A DNA stretch of 60,000 nt from Hydractinia symbiolongicarpus (Eukaryota > Cnidaria > Hydrozoa > Anthoathecata > Hydractiniidae): positions 6,698,001-6,758,000 of the forward strand of contig NC_079883.1 of NCBI RefSeq assembly GCF_029227915.1, read 5' to 3'. Below, piece after piece: positions 1 through 24,248 of this stretch (the stretch's first letter is position 1; every line of letters starts with the position of its first letter). A program made the translations under genes and the position numbers. A model generated the notes under the pieces. It ran no database searches and had not been told where the DNA came from. It saw nothing but the letters and a program-made list of their open reading frames with translations.

Positions 1-800
1 TCGAAGAATCCAGCTTGTAAGTTGTTTTGTATTTTATACGATTTTATTTATATGCGATTTGAAGGTAGCATCATCATTGGTTTGTGTTTTTGGTTGGATT
101 TGTGCTGATGCTGTTCAGTCCGTTACAGAAAGATCAATATCCCCCATAAGGATCAGGAAGATGAGCGGTCCAAGCACACTTCCTTGTGGTACGCTAGTGG
201 TGACCGTTTTCTGAGACGTACTGGGTTCTGTTTTTTAGGAAGGACTTCAGCCATTTGAGTACTTTGCCTTTGATACCTAAGTTTTCTATCTTTTTAAGGG
301 CTATGTCTATATCCACCTTGTCAAATGCTTTTGCGAAATCCAGGTATACAACATCAGTGTTTGAGTTGTTGCAGAGTATTTGTAGAATGTTGTCGAAATG
401 GTCAAGCTGGCTCAGACATGACCATCCACCACGAAAACCATGTTGGGAGCTGTTGAACAGGTTATTTTCTTCCATGAATGACACAATTTGATTTCGGACA
501 ACCTTTTCAAAGACCTTTATGATGTGAGAAGTTAGGGCAATTGGGCGGTAGTTTTCAGCTTTAGTTTTGCTTTCACTCTTGTGTTTTGGGCTTATTATAG
601 CACTGGTTAGTGTGTCTGGAATGGTTCCTTCTTCAAATGATTTCGTCCAAATCAGCTTGAGTGGGGTGGCTATGACGTTTTTGCACTTTTTCAGTAGTAT
701 TGATGGGAAGCCATCAGGACCAGAAGAGGAGTTTGATGAGAGTTTATTGATTTATTCATCGAATATCACGTTTTGTAGTGAGGGTTTGCTTGGACTTTAG
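1..800 (-). mobile_element. Non-LTR retrotransposon (LINE) reverse-transcriptase fragment, cut by the window edge
   Basis: Read on the minus strand, this encodes the middle of a LINE reverse transcriptase. The best open stretch (484-194) carries the motif A block VVYLDFAKAFDKVD. It is followed toward position 1 by the motif B block VPQGSVLGPLIFLI, in another frame. Upstream (800-490) fragments such as 'PGPDGFPSILLKK' and 'YRPIALTSHIIKVFEKVV' match the start of the RT fingers, but the frames are broken. The YADD block is not seen before the edge. The family (CR1/jockey-like) is inferred from these motifs. The copy is decayed. Confidence 0.85.
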
Positions 801-960
801 TTTTGTTTGTTTGTGTACTGTTTTGGTGTGCTGAACTGAGCTTAGGGACAAAAAAACCCAGCAAATTCCTGGATTGTACCAATATAAACACTTTTTTGTG
901 TAAGAATATAGGACTTAAAGTAAGACAATAGGTATATTGTTTAAGCAATAGAGAATAACT

Positions 961-1085
961 AGACTGTGGGATCGCCGTCTTTTTAATACCTCATTATGTG
1001 CGTCTTGCAACTTGCAGTACAATTTTGAGTGACAGACAGACAGACGTATACGGTATTATAATATAGATAACCAGCCTGGTTAGAA
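961..1085. repeat. Dispersed repeat with a GACAGACAGACAGAC core
   Basis: The block around 1010-1080 (cttgcagtacaattttgagt, then the tandem GACA run, then a TATTATAATATAGAT-like end) has an inverted relative at about 31005-31065, where the reverse complement shows ttgctacttgtagtaccatt followed by a GACA run. Two diverged copies in one window indicate an interspersed element end. The family is not identified. No gene is seen between 800 and 1180. Confidence 0.5.
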
Positions 1086-1122
1086 TTTTCATTTTCTTAT
1101 AAAAAAGTATACATGCTGTGCC

Positions 1123-1158
1123 TAGAGCTACTCTATTACATGTAATAGAGAAGCTCTA
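1123..1158. repeat. 36-bp near-perfect palindrome
   Basis: Two 18-base arms meet at CATG and pair throughout except one A/A mismatch (arm 1123-1140, arm 1141-1158). There is no spacer, so this is a cruciform-forming palindrome and not a loop-bearing RNA hairpin. Confidence 0.7.
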
Positions 1159-1448
1159 CGCAAAGCGCATGGTAAAAGTACACCTACAGTACAGTCGAAT
1201 TTAAATTTGACTAAAAGAAACTACTATTTTCAACTGCATGCTCAAAAGTTAAGGAAAGTGAGTACAAACAGCGTTCCGAAAATAAACAAGTAGCAATGCG
1301 CAAGTTATCGAAACGGGTATCAAAAATGTTTTCAAAATTAAAAAAAAAACAGGTAGCAATGACTTTACACCTGAACATGATTTTACAAATACACAAAATC
1401 AATACACATGATATATTTCAATAGCCTTCACAATCTCTAATACATTTA

Positions 1449-2300
1449 AACAATAACATGCATGTTGCATGTGACAACAAAAGGATTCATCGATTCTTAT
1501 TGTTATGACTTGCGCACAACGATAACAATAGAAAGCAATTAAGTTTGCGTGTAAACAAAAGATATGTGAAGATTCTTTATGTAGACATGAGATCGTTACA
1601 TGAGGTCGTAAAACTCGCGTACAGGTAAAATAACATTTAAGGGGTACTGTATATCAGAAGAATTACCACAGGCTTTCTACCAGAATTGATCAAAGCATTT
1701 AGTAAAAAATGTTCATCTTATACCAAAACTCGTTTTGGAAGAGTATCAACTCTGTTAATGAGTCCAAGCAGCTAGTTGTTTCTTACCTGTTTGTAAGGCT
1801 GAAAAATAAATCTTGTTGTAATAATTTACTCTACTTCTTTTACTTCAAGTTTCGTTTAAGGGAATTTTGTGGCAACATGTTCAAGGGGCCTTTTTGCCAT
1901 CCAGCAGGTGACATCAAACTGAATTTAATCCAAAAATAAAATTACCACAAAATGGCGGTTTTGATGAGGGAGGACATTGTGAACACAAGAAAATGTGGCC
2001 TTATATTTGCTTTGTTCTGTATGTGACATAAGCATAGCAAAATTAATATATTTCATAGCCATAGTTAATAGAAAACTCTAAAATTGATTTTCAAAGATAC
2101 AGTACTGCCTGAATGTAACTTTACATGTACGTTTTACGACCTCATGTAACGATCTCATGTCTACAAAAAGAACCTTCACATATCTTTTGTTTACACACAA
2201 ACTAAATTACTTTCCATTGTTATCGTTGTGCGCGAGTCATAACAATAAGAATTGATAAATCCTTTTGTTGTCACATGTAACATGCACGTTATTGTTTAAA
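1449..2300. repeat. Large inverted repeat (about 190-bp arms), foldback element
   Basis: The left arm (about 1449-1640) and right arm (about 2110-2300) are reverse complements at roughly 90 percent identity. Shared landmarks include tgacaacaaaaggatt, gcacaacgataacaat, gtaaacaaaagatatgtgaa and gacatgagatcgttacatga. The 470-bp centre holds no convincing gene. Both arms run toward ends of the form GTACTGTA. The right arm overlaps the left end of the TA-flanked element at 2098-3063, so two related elements are probably inserted side by side in opposite orientation. Confidence 0.75.
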
Positions 2301-2607
2301 AGTGTTAAAGATCTCGATGGGTATTAAAATATATTATTTTAGAAAAAATGAATGAACATGACACGTTAAAATTAAATCATTAAATTGATTTTGTGTTTTT
2401 GAAATCCATGGTCTAAATATTAAAAAAAAACTAATGCTGCTACTTTTTAAAACTTTTAGTAGTATTTATTTATCATCGAAGCATATTTTTTAACATGCAA
2501 AACTTTTGAAAGTTTTTCTTATAAAAAGCAACGTTTAACAACACAAACGGAAAACCCTACATTCAGGACTTTTCCCTTCATGATAAGATTGCAAAGACAA
2601 ATTAAAT

Positions 2608-2760
2608 TTCGTTCGTAAACTTTTAAGATGTGGTCTAAATAAACTTTTCTATCGCCGCTCTTCGTTCTTAAATTTTTAAAATGCGATCTAACAAAGCTTT
2701 TCTATCGTCATTCTTCGTTCTTAAATTTTTAAAACGCGATCTAAAAAAAGCATTTATATC
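2608..2760. repeat. Three diverged ~53-bp tandem units
   Basis: The unit 'cgttcttaaatttttaaaacgcgatctaaa...ttctatcg' occurs three times in a row (starts near 2612, 2660 and 2710). It overlaps the 3' coding end of the GPCR-like fragment read on the minus strand, so the protein tail appears to have been duplicated. Confidence 0.6.
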
Positions 2761-2919
2761 GCGTCTTAAAAATTTATAAACAAATGGTTTAACATTGCCA
2801 TTCGTGAGTAAAAACAAAAGATACTTAAATCTTGGGTAAATTTTTTTCTCTTTCGTTGATCTCTTGACAACTGTAGCAATTAAATATAACAATGGAACAC
2901 ACCCAGTGCACATGAGCTA
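2668..2919 (-). pseudogene. GPCR-like fragment (TM6-TM7 and helix 8), probably a captured or decayed exon
   Basis: The minus-strand ORF of 81 residues has a hydrophobic segment, a basic loop, and then LLFLLTNGNVKPFVYKFLRR followed by DINAFF. This resembles TM7 of rhodopsin-like GPCRs (N-x-x-(V/I)-N-P-x-x-Y, here KPFVY) running into helix 8. The frame is closed immediately upstream by a stop at 2919-2917; a possible splice acceptor (AG) sits just there. No other GPCR exon is visible nearby. It lies wholly inside the TA-flanked element at 2098-3063. The identification rests on about 30 residues and is moderate. Confidence 0.4.
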
Positions 2920-3103
2920 ATTAAATTTCGTGAACAAGACATGAACTCAAAAACAGCACATGTATTTAACTATAGGTTAACAATAACAACGAAAGTCCTG
3001 ACACTACCGAAAACTCATGATAACTATCGCGTACATGTAAAGTTACATTCAGGCGGTACTGTATGGCCAATGAGTTTTCAATATTTGAAACAAATTTTAT
3101 TTT

Positions 3104-3300
3104 TTGGCGCCGTAGATTAGTGGTTGGCTCTCGTACTCTGTGCGGGAGACCAGGGTTCGATTCCTCTTGACGGCGATTCAACATGGACTAGTGAATGTTA
3201 TCATATTCTGGGTTAACCTAAGCCATGGCCTCTCCTGGAAATAATACCTCAATATTTGTGAGACTAGCCATGAAAAATATGCCCATCTATCTATTTATCT
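3104..3300 (+). repeat. tRNA-derived SINE
   Basis: The head has a pol III A-box-like block (tagattagtggttgg, near 3114) and a good B box (GGGTTCGATTCC, near 3153), spaced as in a tRNA. The cloverleaf does not close: the T stem has mismatches and the acceptor pairs only partly. A unique body (atattctgggttaacc...) and a short simple tail (catctatctatttatc) follow, as in SINEs. It is not a functional tRNA gene. Confidence 0.65.
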
Positions 3301-4190
3301 TTTGTATTTCCATAAAATATATGAGCATTTAAAAGTCGTTTCGGACGTGACTGCAAAAATTGAACATTTTAAACTTGAAATTCAACATGAAAGTTTTCTG
3401 AAATGAAAAGGTTTCGTGTAAGCAAGTAAATTATATTTCGAGAGTATGCATTGTTAGTTTCACTATACTTTTTCTGTTCCTATGTGTTTGTGAAGATTGA
3501 GTATTCTCCAATGTTTGAGAAGCGTAATCTAACTTAACTTACATAAACTTCTTTTCTCTATAAGAACAATTTTAAAAGAAAAATAATAAACCTGAAAATT
3601 GATGAACAATAAAAACAAAATAAGAACAATGGCAAGGCAGAAAATTTATCGATATTCTCTTTTTCTCTAAAAAGCAACTTGAGAAAATATCATTTAAGGT
3701 GGCAGCAAATTTTACAGAATCAGTTACAACTTTTATAACACACTTGTCACGATTTTATAGCTATAATACATTATCTTTCACCAAAAAATTCAGCCTTAAC
3801 AATTCCTCTTTAAATTAAAATTCATGAATAATTAATTAGTTCTGCTGAATATAGTTACGTCTATGTGCTTGCGAAAATTGTACAGAAGGAAATGACGTAA
3901 TTTTAAAGGGAAATGTTAATAACATTAAAGATGGCGCATTATAAGACGATCTTCATTATGCTACACCGCACGAGCTTTAACTTTTGATAGCATGTAAACT
4001 TTAAAATAAAGTATTGTTCATTGGATAATAAAACAATTTGTTGCGCTTTTAGGATTCTTATTGCCTTAAAACTTAATTTTAGCCTCGTTCTCAGAAAAAT
4101 ATCTGTCTGGATAAGTTTTAGGTGTCCATGCTGTCTCTATCTCTCTATCTTCCCAGGCAATTTTAAAGATTTCGCTTTTTAAGATTTTAA
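3300..4190. other. AT-rich stretch without a recognised gene
   Basis: No ORF with recognisable content and no clear inverted repeats were seen. The segment 4060-4090 (ttgccttaaaacttaatttt) resembles the terminal repeat of the Penelope-like element that follows. Confidence 0.6.
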
Positions 4191-4193
4191 AGA

Positions 4194-4237
4194 TTATTAT
4201 TGACTTCCGCCTTTGCTGGCGGAAATCAATAATAATT
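4194..4237. repeat. Short hairpin, 19-bp arms with 6-nt loop
   Basis: Arms 4194-4212 and 4219-4237 (attattattgacttccgcc and its reverse complement) pair with a single mismatch around the loop tttgct. Confidence 0.65.
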
Positions 4238-4329
4238 TTTTAGGTAGAAAATTTTTTCTTGGGCTTAAGGCAATGAATAATAAACTAAATTTGATAAAAT
4301 TTCTCCCTGATCTTTAACTATTAACAATT

Positions 4330-4720
4330 AACAAACACGAAAAACAAAGCGCTAAAAAAGGCAACAAAATATTCAAAAACGGAAACCAAGACAATGAATC
4401 AGGTGTTGTAAATAAAGTAATGTGTGGAGATTGTGGAAATTGTTACATAGTAGAAACAGGAAGACAGTTGACAACACAAATAAAAAAACACAAAAATGGC
4501 ACAAAAAATGATCAAGAAAACGTCTCTGGAATGTCCAAACACATTAAAGAAACAAAACACGAAATGAACTTTGAGAAAAAAGAAATTCTCCAGAAAAAAC
4601 AACTTTATTAAAGAAAATTTAAAGAGGCATTAGCAATCTGATTTATTAAACAAAAAAGAGGAAACAAGACAATTATCTGAATTTTGGAAAAACATAATTT
4701 TTAACAACTTTTATGGTTAA
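4330..4720 (+). pseudogene. Penelope-like element C-terminus with degenerate GIY-YIG endonuclease
   Basis: The ORF at 4420-4611 reads CGDCGNCYIVETGRQLTTQI, then HKNGTKNDQENVSGMSKHIK, then ETKHEMNFEKKEIL. This pattern (C-x2-C-x2-C-Y-I-G-E-T-G-R, later a KHxxxTKH block) is the cysteine-bearing GIY-YIG nuclease region of Penelope-like elements. Here the key YIG is YIV, and the frame ends at 4611 with only broken continuation (FWKNIIFNNFYG-like) to 4720. It is a dead fragment. Confidence 0.6.
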
Positions 4721-4744
4721 TAAACGATTTTTATACTTTTTATT

Positions 4745-5335
4745 TACCTTATTCCATGAAATTAACGCAAATTAAATTAACGCTCATGAAATTAACGCGG
4801 TTCAATGAAATCATATGTTAAGTAAATGATCTAGTTCAAGAAAGAAAGAAACAATAAATTTGATAATTGTGCAGTAGCTGGATATACAAAACTACCGGGT
4901 CGTTTAGCAGTGTGCGTCATTGGTAATATTTATCCGGGAGATCAGCAGATATATTTGGTATGCGATATCACACAAATCAAAAATTACTGAAACAGTCGGA
5001 TCCTCGGTAGTGAAGCGGTCTTCTTTATTACAAGGCGGTTTGGAAATTGAATATAGAAGCTTTCGTTGTTTGTAAATATAATGTTAAAAATTTTAAAATT
5101 TTGGAAGAAAAAGTGCTTTCAGTTAATTTCCACTTTGATCAGAGTATGAAGATGATACGAAAGATATTTTAAAAAGATTGCTAAAAAGGGAAAAGTAAAA
5201 AATTTGTAAAAAAAATTGTTTTTGTGTTTTTTAGGCTTTCATATCTTACAAAAAAATCTCTAAATTAACACTGTTATAATTAACGAGTCATGAAATTACG
5301 CGTCTTCAAATTAACATTTCATTTAATTAACAGTC
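4745..5335. mobile_element. Inserted element with repeated ATGAAATTAACGC motifs at both ends
   Basis: The left end has three copies of 'atgaaattaacgc' or close variants (4755-4810). The right end has four variants (5277-5330: attaacgagtcatgaaatta, cgtcttcaaattaaca, ttaattaaca). No coding potential is seen in between. It interrupts the Penelope-like remnant, so it is the younger insertion. Confidence 0.4.
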
Positions 5336-5585
5336 ACCCTAAGAGAATTTTTAACATTTTGTACATGAATTTTGAAAGAATTTTTTAGTTGATCTGAAGA
5401 TGCTCTGACAAAGAGAGAAAATTTATCAAATTTAATTTGTTTTTTATTGCCCTAAAACCAAGAAAAAAATTTCTAATTAACTATGAAAAGGCAAACATAT
5501 AAAATTTTTTTAACATCTACAATATAAGCTTACTCCAGCTTGTCTTTAAATATTATTTTATTTTAGGCACACAAAGAGCACATAA

Positions 5586-20198
<14,613 letters not shown>

Positions 20199-22009
20199 TT
20201 GGGAAGGAAAAAAAATATTATTTGTACTGATAACTTCACAGAGTTTTTATCGCCTGTGATACGAAAGCACATACAAGCTTGTGTGTATTAAGAACAATTT
20301 GTAAGATAATGTTGAGAATTCAAAACTTTATTTTTTATATGAAATTAGTTCTTTTGAGGTCGAAATCAGGCTGGAATATGCTCACGCGAAAACATATCAG
20401 GTTTAGAGCATGCTTATGTTATCCCTCTTCAGAGTTACCACACCTCAAAAATCCTCAACTCTCCTCAGTTTTGAAATGTCTCCTCAAAAATTAGATTTTT
20501 TATATCCTCCTCGAATCTTTTCAATCTTAATTTTACAAAACTATATTGTAAATACACAGAAATGCTACATGCAAAAAAATTTTCCTTACTCGTGACATTA
20601 CGCTAAAAATCTCCCCAAATCTCAATTTTTTTTACAAAAATACCGTCTTCTCAAAAAAGTCTGAAAATTCTCACCAAATGTCCTCAAATCTCAAATTTCA
20701 AATTTGATTCTATAAAAAGAGTGGCAACCTTGTTATTGGAGAATCAATTTAAAAGCTTAAACGTTGCCTTGTAAGTTATGGATAAGATGTAAAGGTCCTG
20801 TTTTTACCTGCAGGTATACAGTTTTAAACTAAAGGTATAATTACACAAGACAAGTTTAAGCTGTATAGTGGTGACTTATTGTGTACAAGGAACTAGTTTG
20901 TGTTTTTTAAAATAGTGATAGCACTAGAAAAAAACACTGAAAGGATTCACTAAGTCTGTGCAATATGCTTAACATATGATTAAACAATTTTTTTTATCTC
21001 AGCCTAACTATATGCTTCTAAAACAATAGTGCCGCGTAAAAGATGGAATCCGTGCATATATATTTAATTGATGAAACTGGTGATGTTTTCTTTTCCACTC
21101 AATTATCTCTACAAACATCAATATCTACAACATAAGATAACTTAGAAAACATTTTGCATTACACGTTTTTTTTTATAAGAATATCAAAATTTTAACCAAA
21201 TTGGTCTTTATTCTCATTTCTTTATTGTTCTAACAATAGATCTATCATTTCTATCCTGAAGTTCCAGCCTGATAATCTTATAAAAGAAAAGGTGTGAAAA
21301 TTGTTAATCTTCTTTTTCGATTTCAATATATGGTCTTCAGCCACTTGATAAGTAGTCATTGTTTGAAACGAAAATATATTTTGAGGTCTAAAGGATGACT
21401 TACAAATCAAGAAGTCACTAAACATCACTTGTAAAGCATGGTTTTTTGGAGAATAATTTTAACAGGAGGGTCTGCGCTAGTAAGAGTTATTAAAAGAGAA
21501 ACAAGGAAACTTTTTCGATTCTGTTTCTTTTTTAATAATGTTTAAGTTTCCGATAATTTTGAATGTGAAAGTTGTTGCGATTTTGGGAATCCACGAATCT
21601 GAAATACTTTATTTTTCTATTATGTAGTGTACAATTTTCGATTTGAGTCACACCTTGGCTTCTTTTAAAAATTTAAGCATACCGAAAATGAAAGTGGCTG
21701 AACTTTTTTGCGCTTGGTGTCATTTATAGCCGAAATTTGTCTTCAAATAAATATGCTTTGTTTTTAACACGAGTGAATATTCTAAGTATGTTGGTGTAAT
21801 CAAAATTTGTCGATACTGATACAATTTTGTTAGTGTCGAATGACTTGTACAACTGTATAAACATTGAACAATCAACTTCAAGAAAAGTAGAAGGGACTAA
21901 CTTGTGATATTTTATTTTTTCATGGGTTTTCGATGAACCGCGTTTTTTTTTTTTTTTTTATTTGAACGTTTATTAGAGTTTTATACACAATTCATTGATT
22001 ATCTTACAG
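20199..22009. other. Intergenic: pecanex 3' flank and repeat debris
   Basis: No gene is seen. 20420-20700 is a diverged repetition of 'cctcaaatctcaaattt' and 'tcctcaaaa' units (plus strand). 21158-21300 is one copy of a repeat that recurs at 30816-30945. No clear AATAAA is seen directly after the pecanex stop. A 15-base T run lies at about 21945-21960. Confidence 0.55.
21158..21300. repeat. MITE-like repeat, copy 1 of 2
   Basis: The left part (cattacacg, T run, ataagaatatcaaaatttt) and right part (cagcctgataatcttataaa, agaaaaggtgtgaa) form imperfect terminal inverted repeats. The second copy is at 30816-30945 with the same order of blocks (ataagaatatcaaaattctg, tttctctattgttctaa, cagcctgattttcttataaa, aagggtgtaaaa). 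Confidence 0.6.
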
Positions 22010-22080
22010 CCCAAACAAAGTCGACCTTAAGTAACAAAAATTTTCGGTGGTGACGAAAAATTAGGCCGACTTTGTTTGGG
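22010..22080. repeat. 71-nt hairpin just past the GPCR 3' end
   Basis: Outer arms cccaaacaaagtcg (22010-22023) and cgactttgtttggg (22067-22080) pair perfectly over 14 bp. An inner pair aattttcg / cgaaaaatt is separated by a 7-nt loop. On the minus strand it starts about 40 nt after the AATAAA of the receptor at 22147-23376, so it is near or just beyond the cleavage site. Confidence 0.65.
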
Positions 22081-22119
22081 TCAAATATTGCTCAAATTAT
22101 TTTTCAGGTTTTTACATAA

Positions 22120-22125
22120 TTTATT
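22120..22125 (-). terminator. Polyadenylation signal AATAAA of the GPCR at 22147-23376
   Basis: TTTATT on the plus strand reads AATAAA on the minus strand, 21 nt after the stop codon of the receptor. This implies a very short 3' UTR. Confidence 0.5.
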
Positions 22126-22146
22126 TTACAACTTAAAATTAATATT

Positions 22147-23376
22147 CTATACATCCTCGTCTACATCTGACAAAATAAAAACTCCATCTTGCTCTGATAG
22201 ACTCTCTCTTACAGAGTTTTCCACTTCTTTGTTGAAGCAACGCAGTTGTTTTTTGATCAGTTTCCAAGTGTTTGCACGAACCGCTGGCACAAACACGGAA
22301 TATAGTATTACATTTAAACACGAAGTTAGAAATGGTGCCAAAATAATAGACCAATTTATTAACCCTTCAGTCGGCTTCCCTTCCATTACCTCATGTACAT
22401 TCATAACAATGAAATAACCCCACCCAACACAAACTGGTAAAGTTAGCAACGATACTTCGCATCCAGCTTTGATTTTGCTGGCACGAGCCTCACTCGTTCC
22501 ATATTTTGTATTGAAGTACATCCTTGCTGCGAGATACGATATAACGGAGAATGAGGAAGCAACGAAAACGGATGGCACGACTAAACATAATACTACAGCG
22601 AGGTAAAAAGTGACGTTCTTATAAAGATGATCCCTAATCCATAGTTGAAACATGGATAATGCGAATAACGCAGCAGCTGATGACCACGACATTTTGACAA
22701 CTTTACACACGTTTCCAAGACTGAAGTATAATGCATGCTCTGCTGGATATAATACCGCAACTGCTCTCTCGAATGAGATTGCGGACACAAACAACATCGA
22801 TGCTGTCGCAGAAAAAATATCGAAAGAAGTGAGCAAACAAGTCTTCGTTTGATCAATCAATACTTCTTTATTGTTAAAATAAATCAAAAAGAAAATCATC
22901 TGAAGAATAGTGAATATGTTGGAGATAGACAAGCCTCGAACGAAGAATGTTATTGTATTTTGCAGCTTTCCGCACTGACTGTGTGTGTATACAAAAAGTG
23001 CGTTGAAGAGAAAACCAAGAAGGGCTAACACGACTAGCAGTATGCATAACCACAATTTCATACGCAAGCCCTGTTCTTCACTTAGATTTGTTCGCTGACA
23101 ATGTTCCTGTAAAAAGTTGTCTTCTCCAGCCGTGCGATTTTCGGAATGATACAAGTAAGCGCATACGGCATGTACAATTTCGTATTTATTTTGATGAACG
23201 ATGGGACGAGCAGAATGACAACAAACGTAGTGGAAATATTGTTCTTGAAAGCTACCATTTTTGTTAGGTATAGTTTTGCACAACTCAGGTATCATCGAAT
23301 GAGTTAGTTCGACGGAGAAACCACTACCCAATTTAAGCTGCTTTAAAAATTTATCACAAGCGGTGAAATTCGCCAT
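22147..23376 (-). CDS. Rhodopsin-like 7TM receptor with a cysteine-bearing ectodomain, single exon
   Basis: 409 residues from ATG at 23376. The first ~105 residues form an extracellular domain with about seven cysteines and N-glycosylation sites (NFT, NGS, NRT, NLS). Seven TM helices follow from residue ~107 (LWLCILLVVLALLGFLFNAL). The TM3 end is SAISFERAVAVLYP, with ERA replacing DRY. TM7 is APFLTSCLNVILYSVFVPAV, giving N-V-x-x-Y for NPxxY. The 55-residue tail is rich in acidic residues and serine. Class A is supported by the E/DR and N..Y positions. The ligand is unknown. The single-exon form is common for cnidarian receptors. The ectodomain (residues 1-105) has no family I recognise. Confidence 0.85.
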   Translation of the reverse strand: MANFTACDKFLKQLKLGSGFSVELTHSMIPELCKTIPNKNGSFQEQYFHYVCCHSARPIVHQNKYEIVHAVCAYLYHSENRTAGEDNFLQEHCQRTNLSEEQGLRMKLWLCILLVVLALLGFLFNALFVYTHSQCGKLQNTITFFVRGLSISNIFTILQMIFFLIYFNNKEVLIDQTKTCLLTSFDIFSATASMLFVSAISFERAVAVLYPAEHALYFSLGNVCKVVKMSWSSAAALFALSMFQLWIRDHLYKNVTFYLAVVLCLVVPSVFVASSFSVISYLAARMYFNTKYGTSEARASKIKAGCEVSLLTLPVCVGWGYFIVMNVHEVMEGKPTEGLINWSIILAPFLTSCLNVILYSVFVPAVRANTWKLIKKQLRCFNKEVENSVRESLSEQDGVFILSDVDEDV

Positions 23377-24045
23377 ACTATCTCACTTTCTACTTATGAT
23401 ATTCAGTACTTCTTTTCTTTACATTGCTACGATGTCTTTTATCGATAAAACGTTTTATGAGCATGTCTCTCCCGTTAGCGTTATTATTGTACATTGTGGA
23501 GAAGAGTTCTATAATACGTAAAATAAACGATAACACCCCGCCAGCCTCATTATGACGTTGCATAGCAATCAAAAGTTTTAGCTTTCCGTGTATTTTTGCA
23601 TCATAACGTATAAAAACATATGTCGATAATAGAGATAAAATCATTGTTTAAATTTAATATATTTTTTTTGTAAAAATGGGAGTTCGCCCGCGCGGACACT
23701 GTATTAAAAGCTTGAAAAAACCCACAAATAAAAATACATGCCACCAACGATGTAAACAGAACACAAACGCCACAACCTCCTACCCAGTTTCTTAACAACA
23801 TTTTTATAAATCTGTTGCATAAAAAGTGTAAAAACCTCCGCATCCCAGTTCTCCCATCTTGAAACTCCATGAAACAGGATGTCCACTGTGTCATGAACTT
23901 TAAAAATATAGGCAAAATGTCAGAAAAATTTGGTCTTATGAAATGTCAGGAAAAAATGAAATTTTAAGAGCAAATTTTGTCAACCCTTGGTTGGGGCATG
24001 AGTGTGTTTAAATCTAAAAATGGTTGGTATGGCGCGAAAGTATTT

Positions 24046-24100
24046 TCAATTAATGTTAAAAAAGGAAAATCAACGATTTTCCTTTTTTAACATTAATTGA
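24046..24100. repeat. Perfect 26-bp hairpin with 3-nt loop
   Basis: Arm 24046-24071 (starts tcaattaatgttaaaaaagg) and arm 24075-24100 are exact reverse complements around 'aac'. Confidence 0.85.
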
Positions 24101-24198
24101 GGAGGATTCTTTCACGAAGAAGTTCTTTCCTACTCACTAAAAGTTTAGAGCAGTCAAAAGAAGTTTTATGAGATGATATTTTCCTGATACAATCATTT

Positions 24199-24248
24199 AA
24201 GCTGCATTTACATGTACGTAAATTTTTACGTACATGTAAATGCAGCTT
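24199..24248. repeat. Perfect 24-bp hairpin, almost no loop
   Basis: Arm 24199-24222 (aagctgcatttacatgtacg, taaa) pairs exactly with 24225-24248 around two T. The next 120 bp contain more TACGTAA/ACGTAAG variants, suggesting an end of a larger element. Confidence 0.85.

Larger units (their letters stand above)
2098..3063. mobile_element. Non-autonomous DNA element with ~30-bp terminal inverted repeats and TA flanks
   Basis: The left end, TA then CAGTACTGCCTGAATGTAAC (from 2098), is the inverse of the right end GTTACATTCAGGCGGTACTG then TA (to about 3063). About 30 bp of each end pairs with one mismatch. TA flanks and CAGT-type ends are typical of Tc1/mariner-related elements; that assignment is inferred from the ends only. 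No transposase is present. The interior holds a GPCR-like coding fragment and a short tandem repeat. Confidence 0.6.
4240..5490 (+). mobile_element. Penelope-like retroelement remnant with inverted terminal repeats
   Basis: The left end (about 4245-4315, with ggcttaaggcaatgaa and aaatttgataaaatttctcc) and the right end (about 5395-5485, with gaaaatttatcaaatttaat and attgccctaaaaccaagaaa) are inverted diverged copies. The right end carries 'tgatctgaagatgctctgac', a hallmark-like end of Penelope-type elements. Between them is a GIY-YIG-like coding remnant (4330-4640). A ~590-bp unrelated element is inserted at 4745-5335. The element ends about 100 bp before the first pecanex coding exon, so it may lie in the promoter or 5' UTR intron of that gene. 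Confidence 0.6.

Noticed and set aside
3106-3176. Possible tRNA gene
   Set aside because: A and B boxes are present, but the T and acceptor stems do not pair and a SINE body and tail follow.
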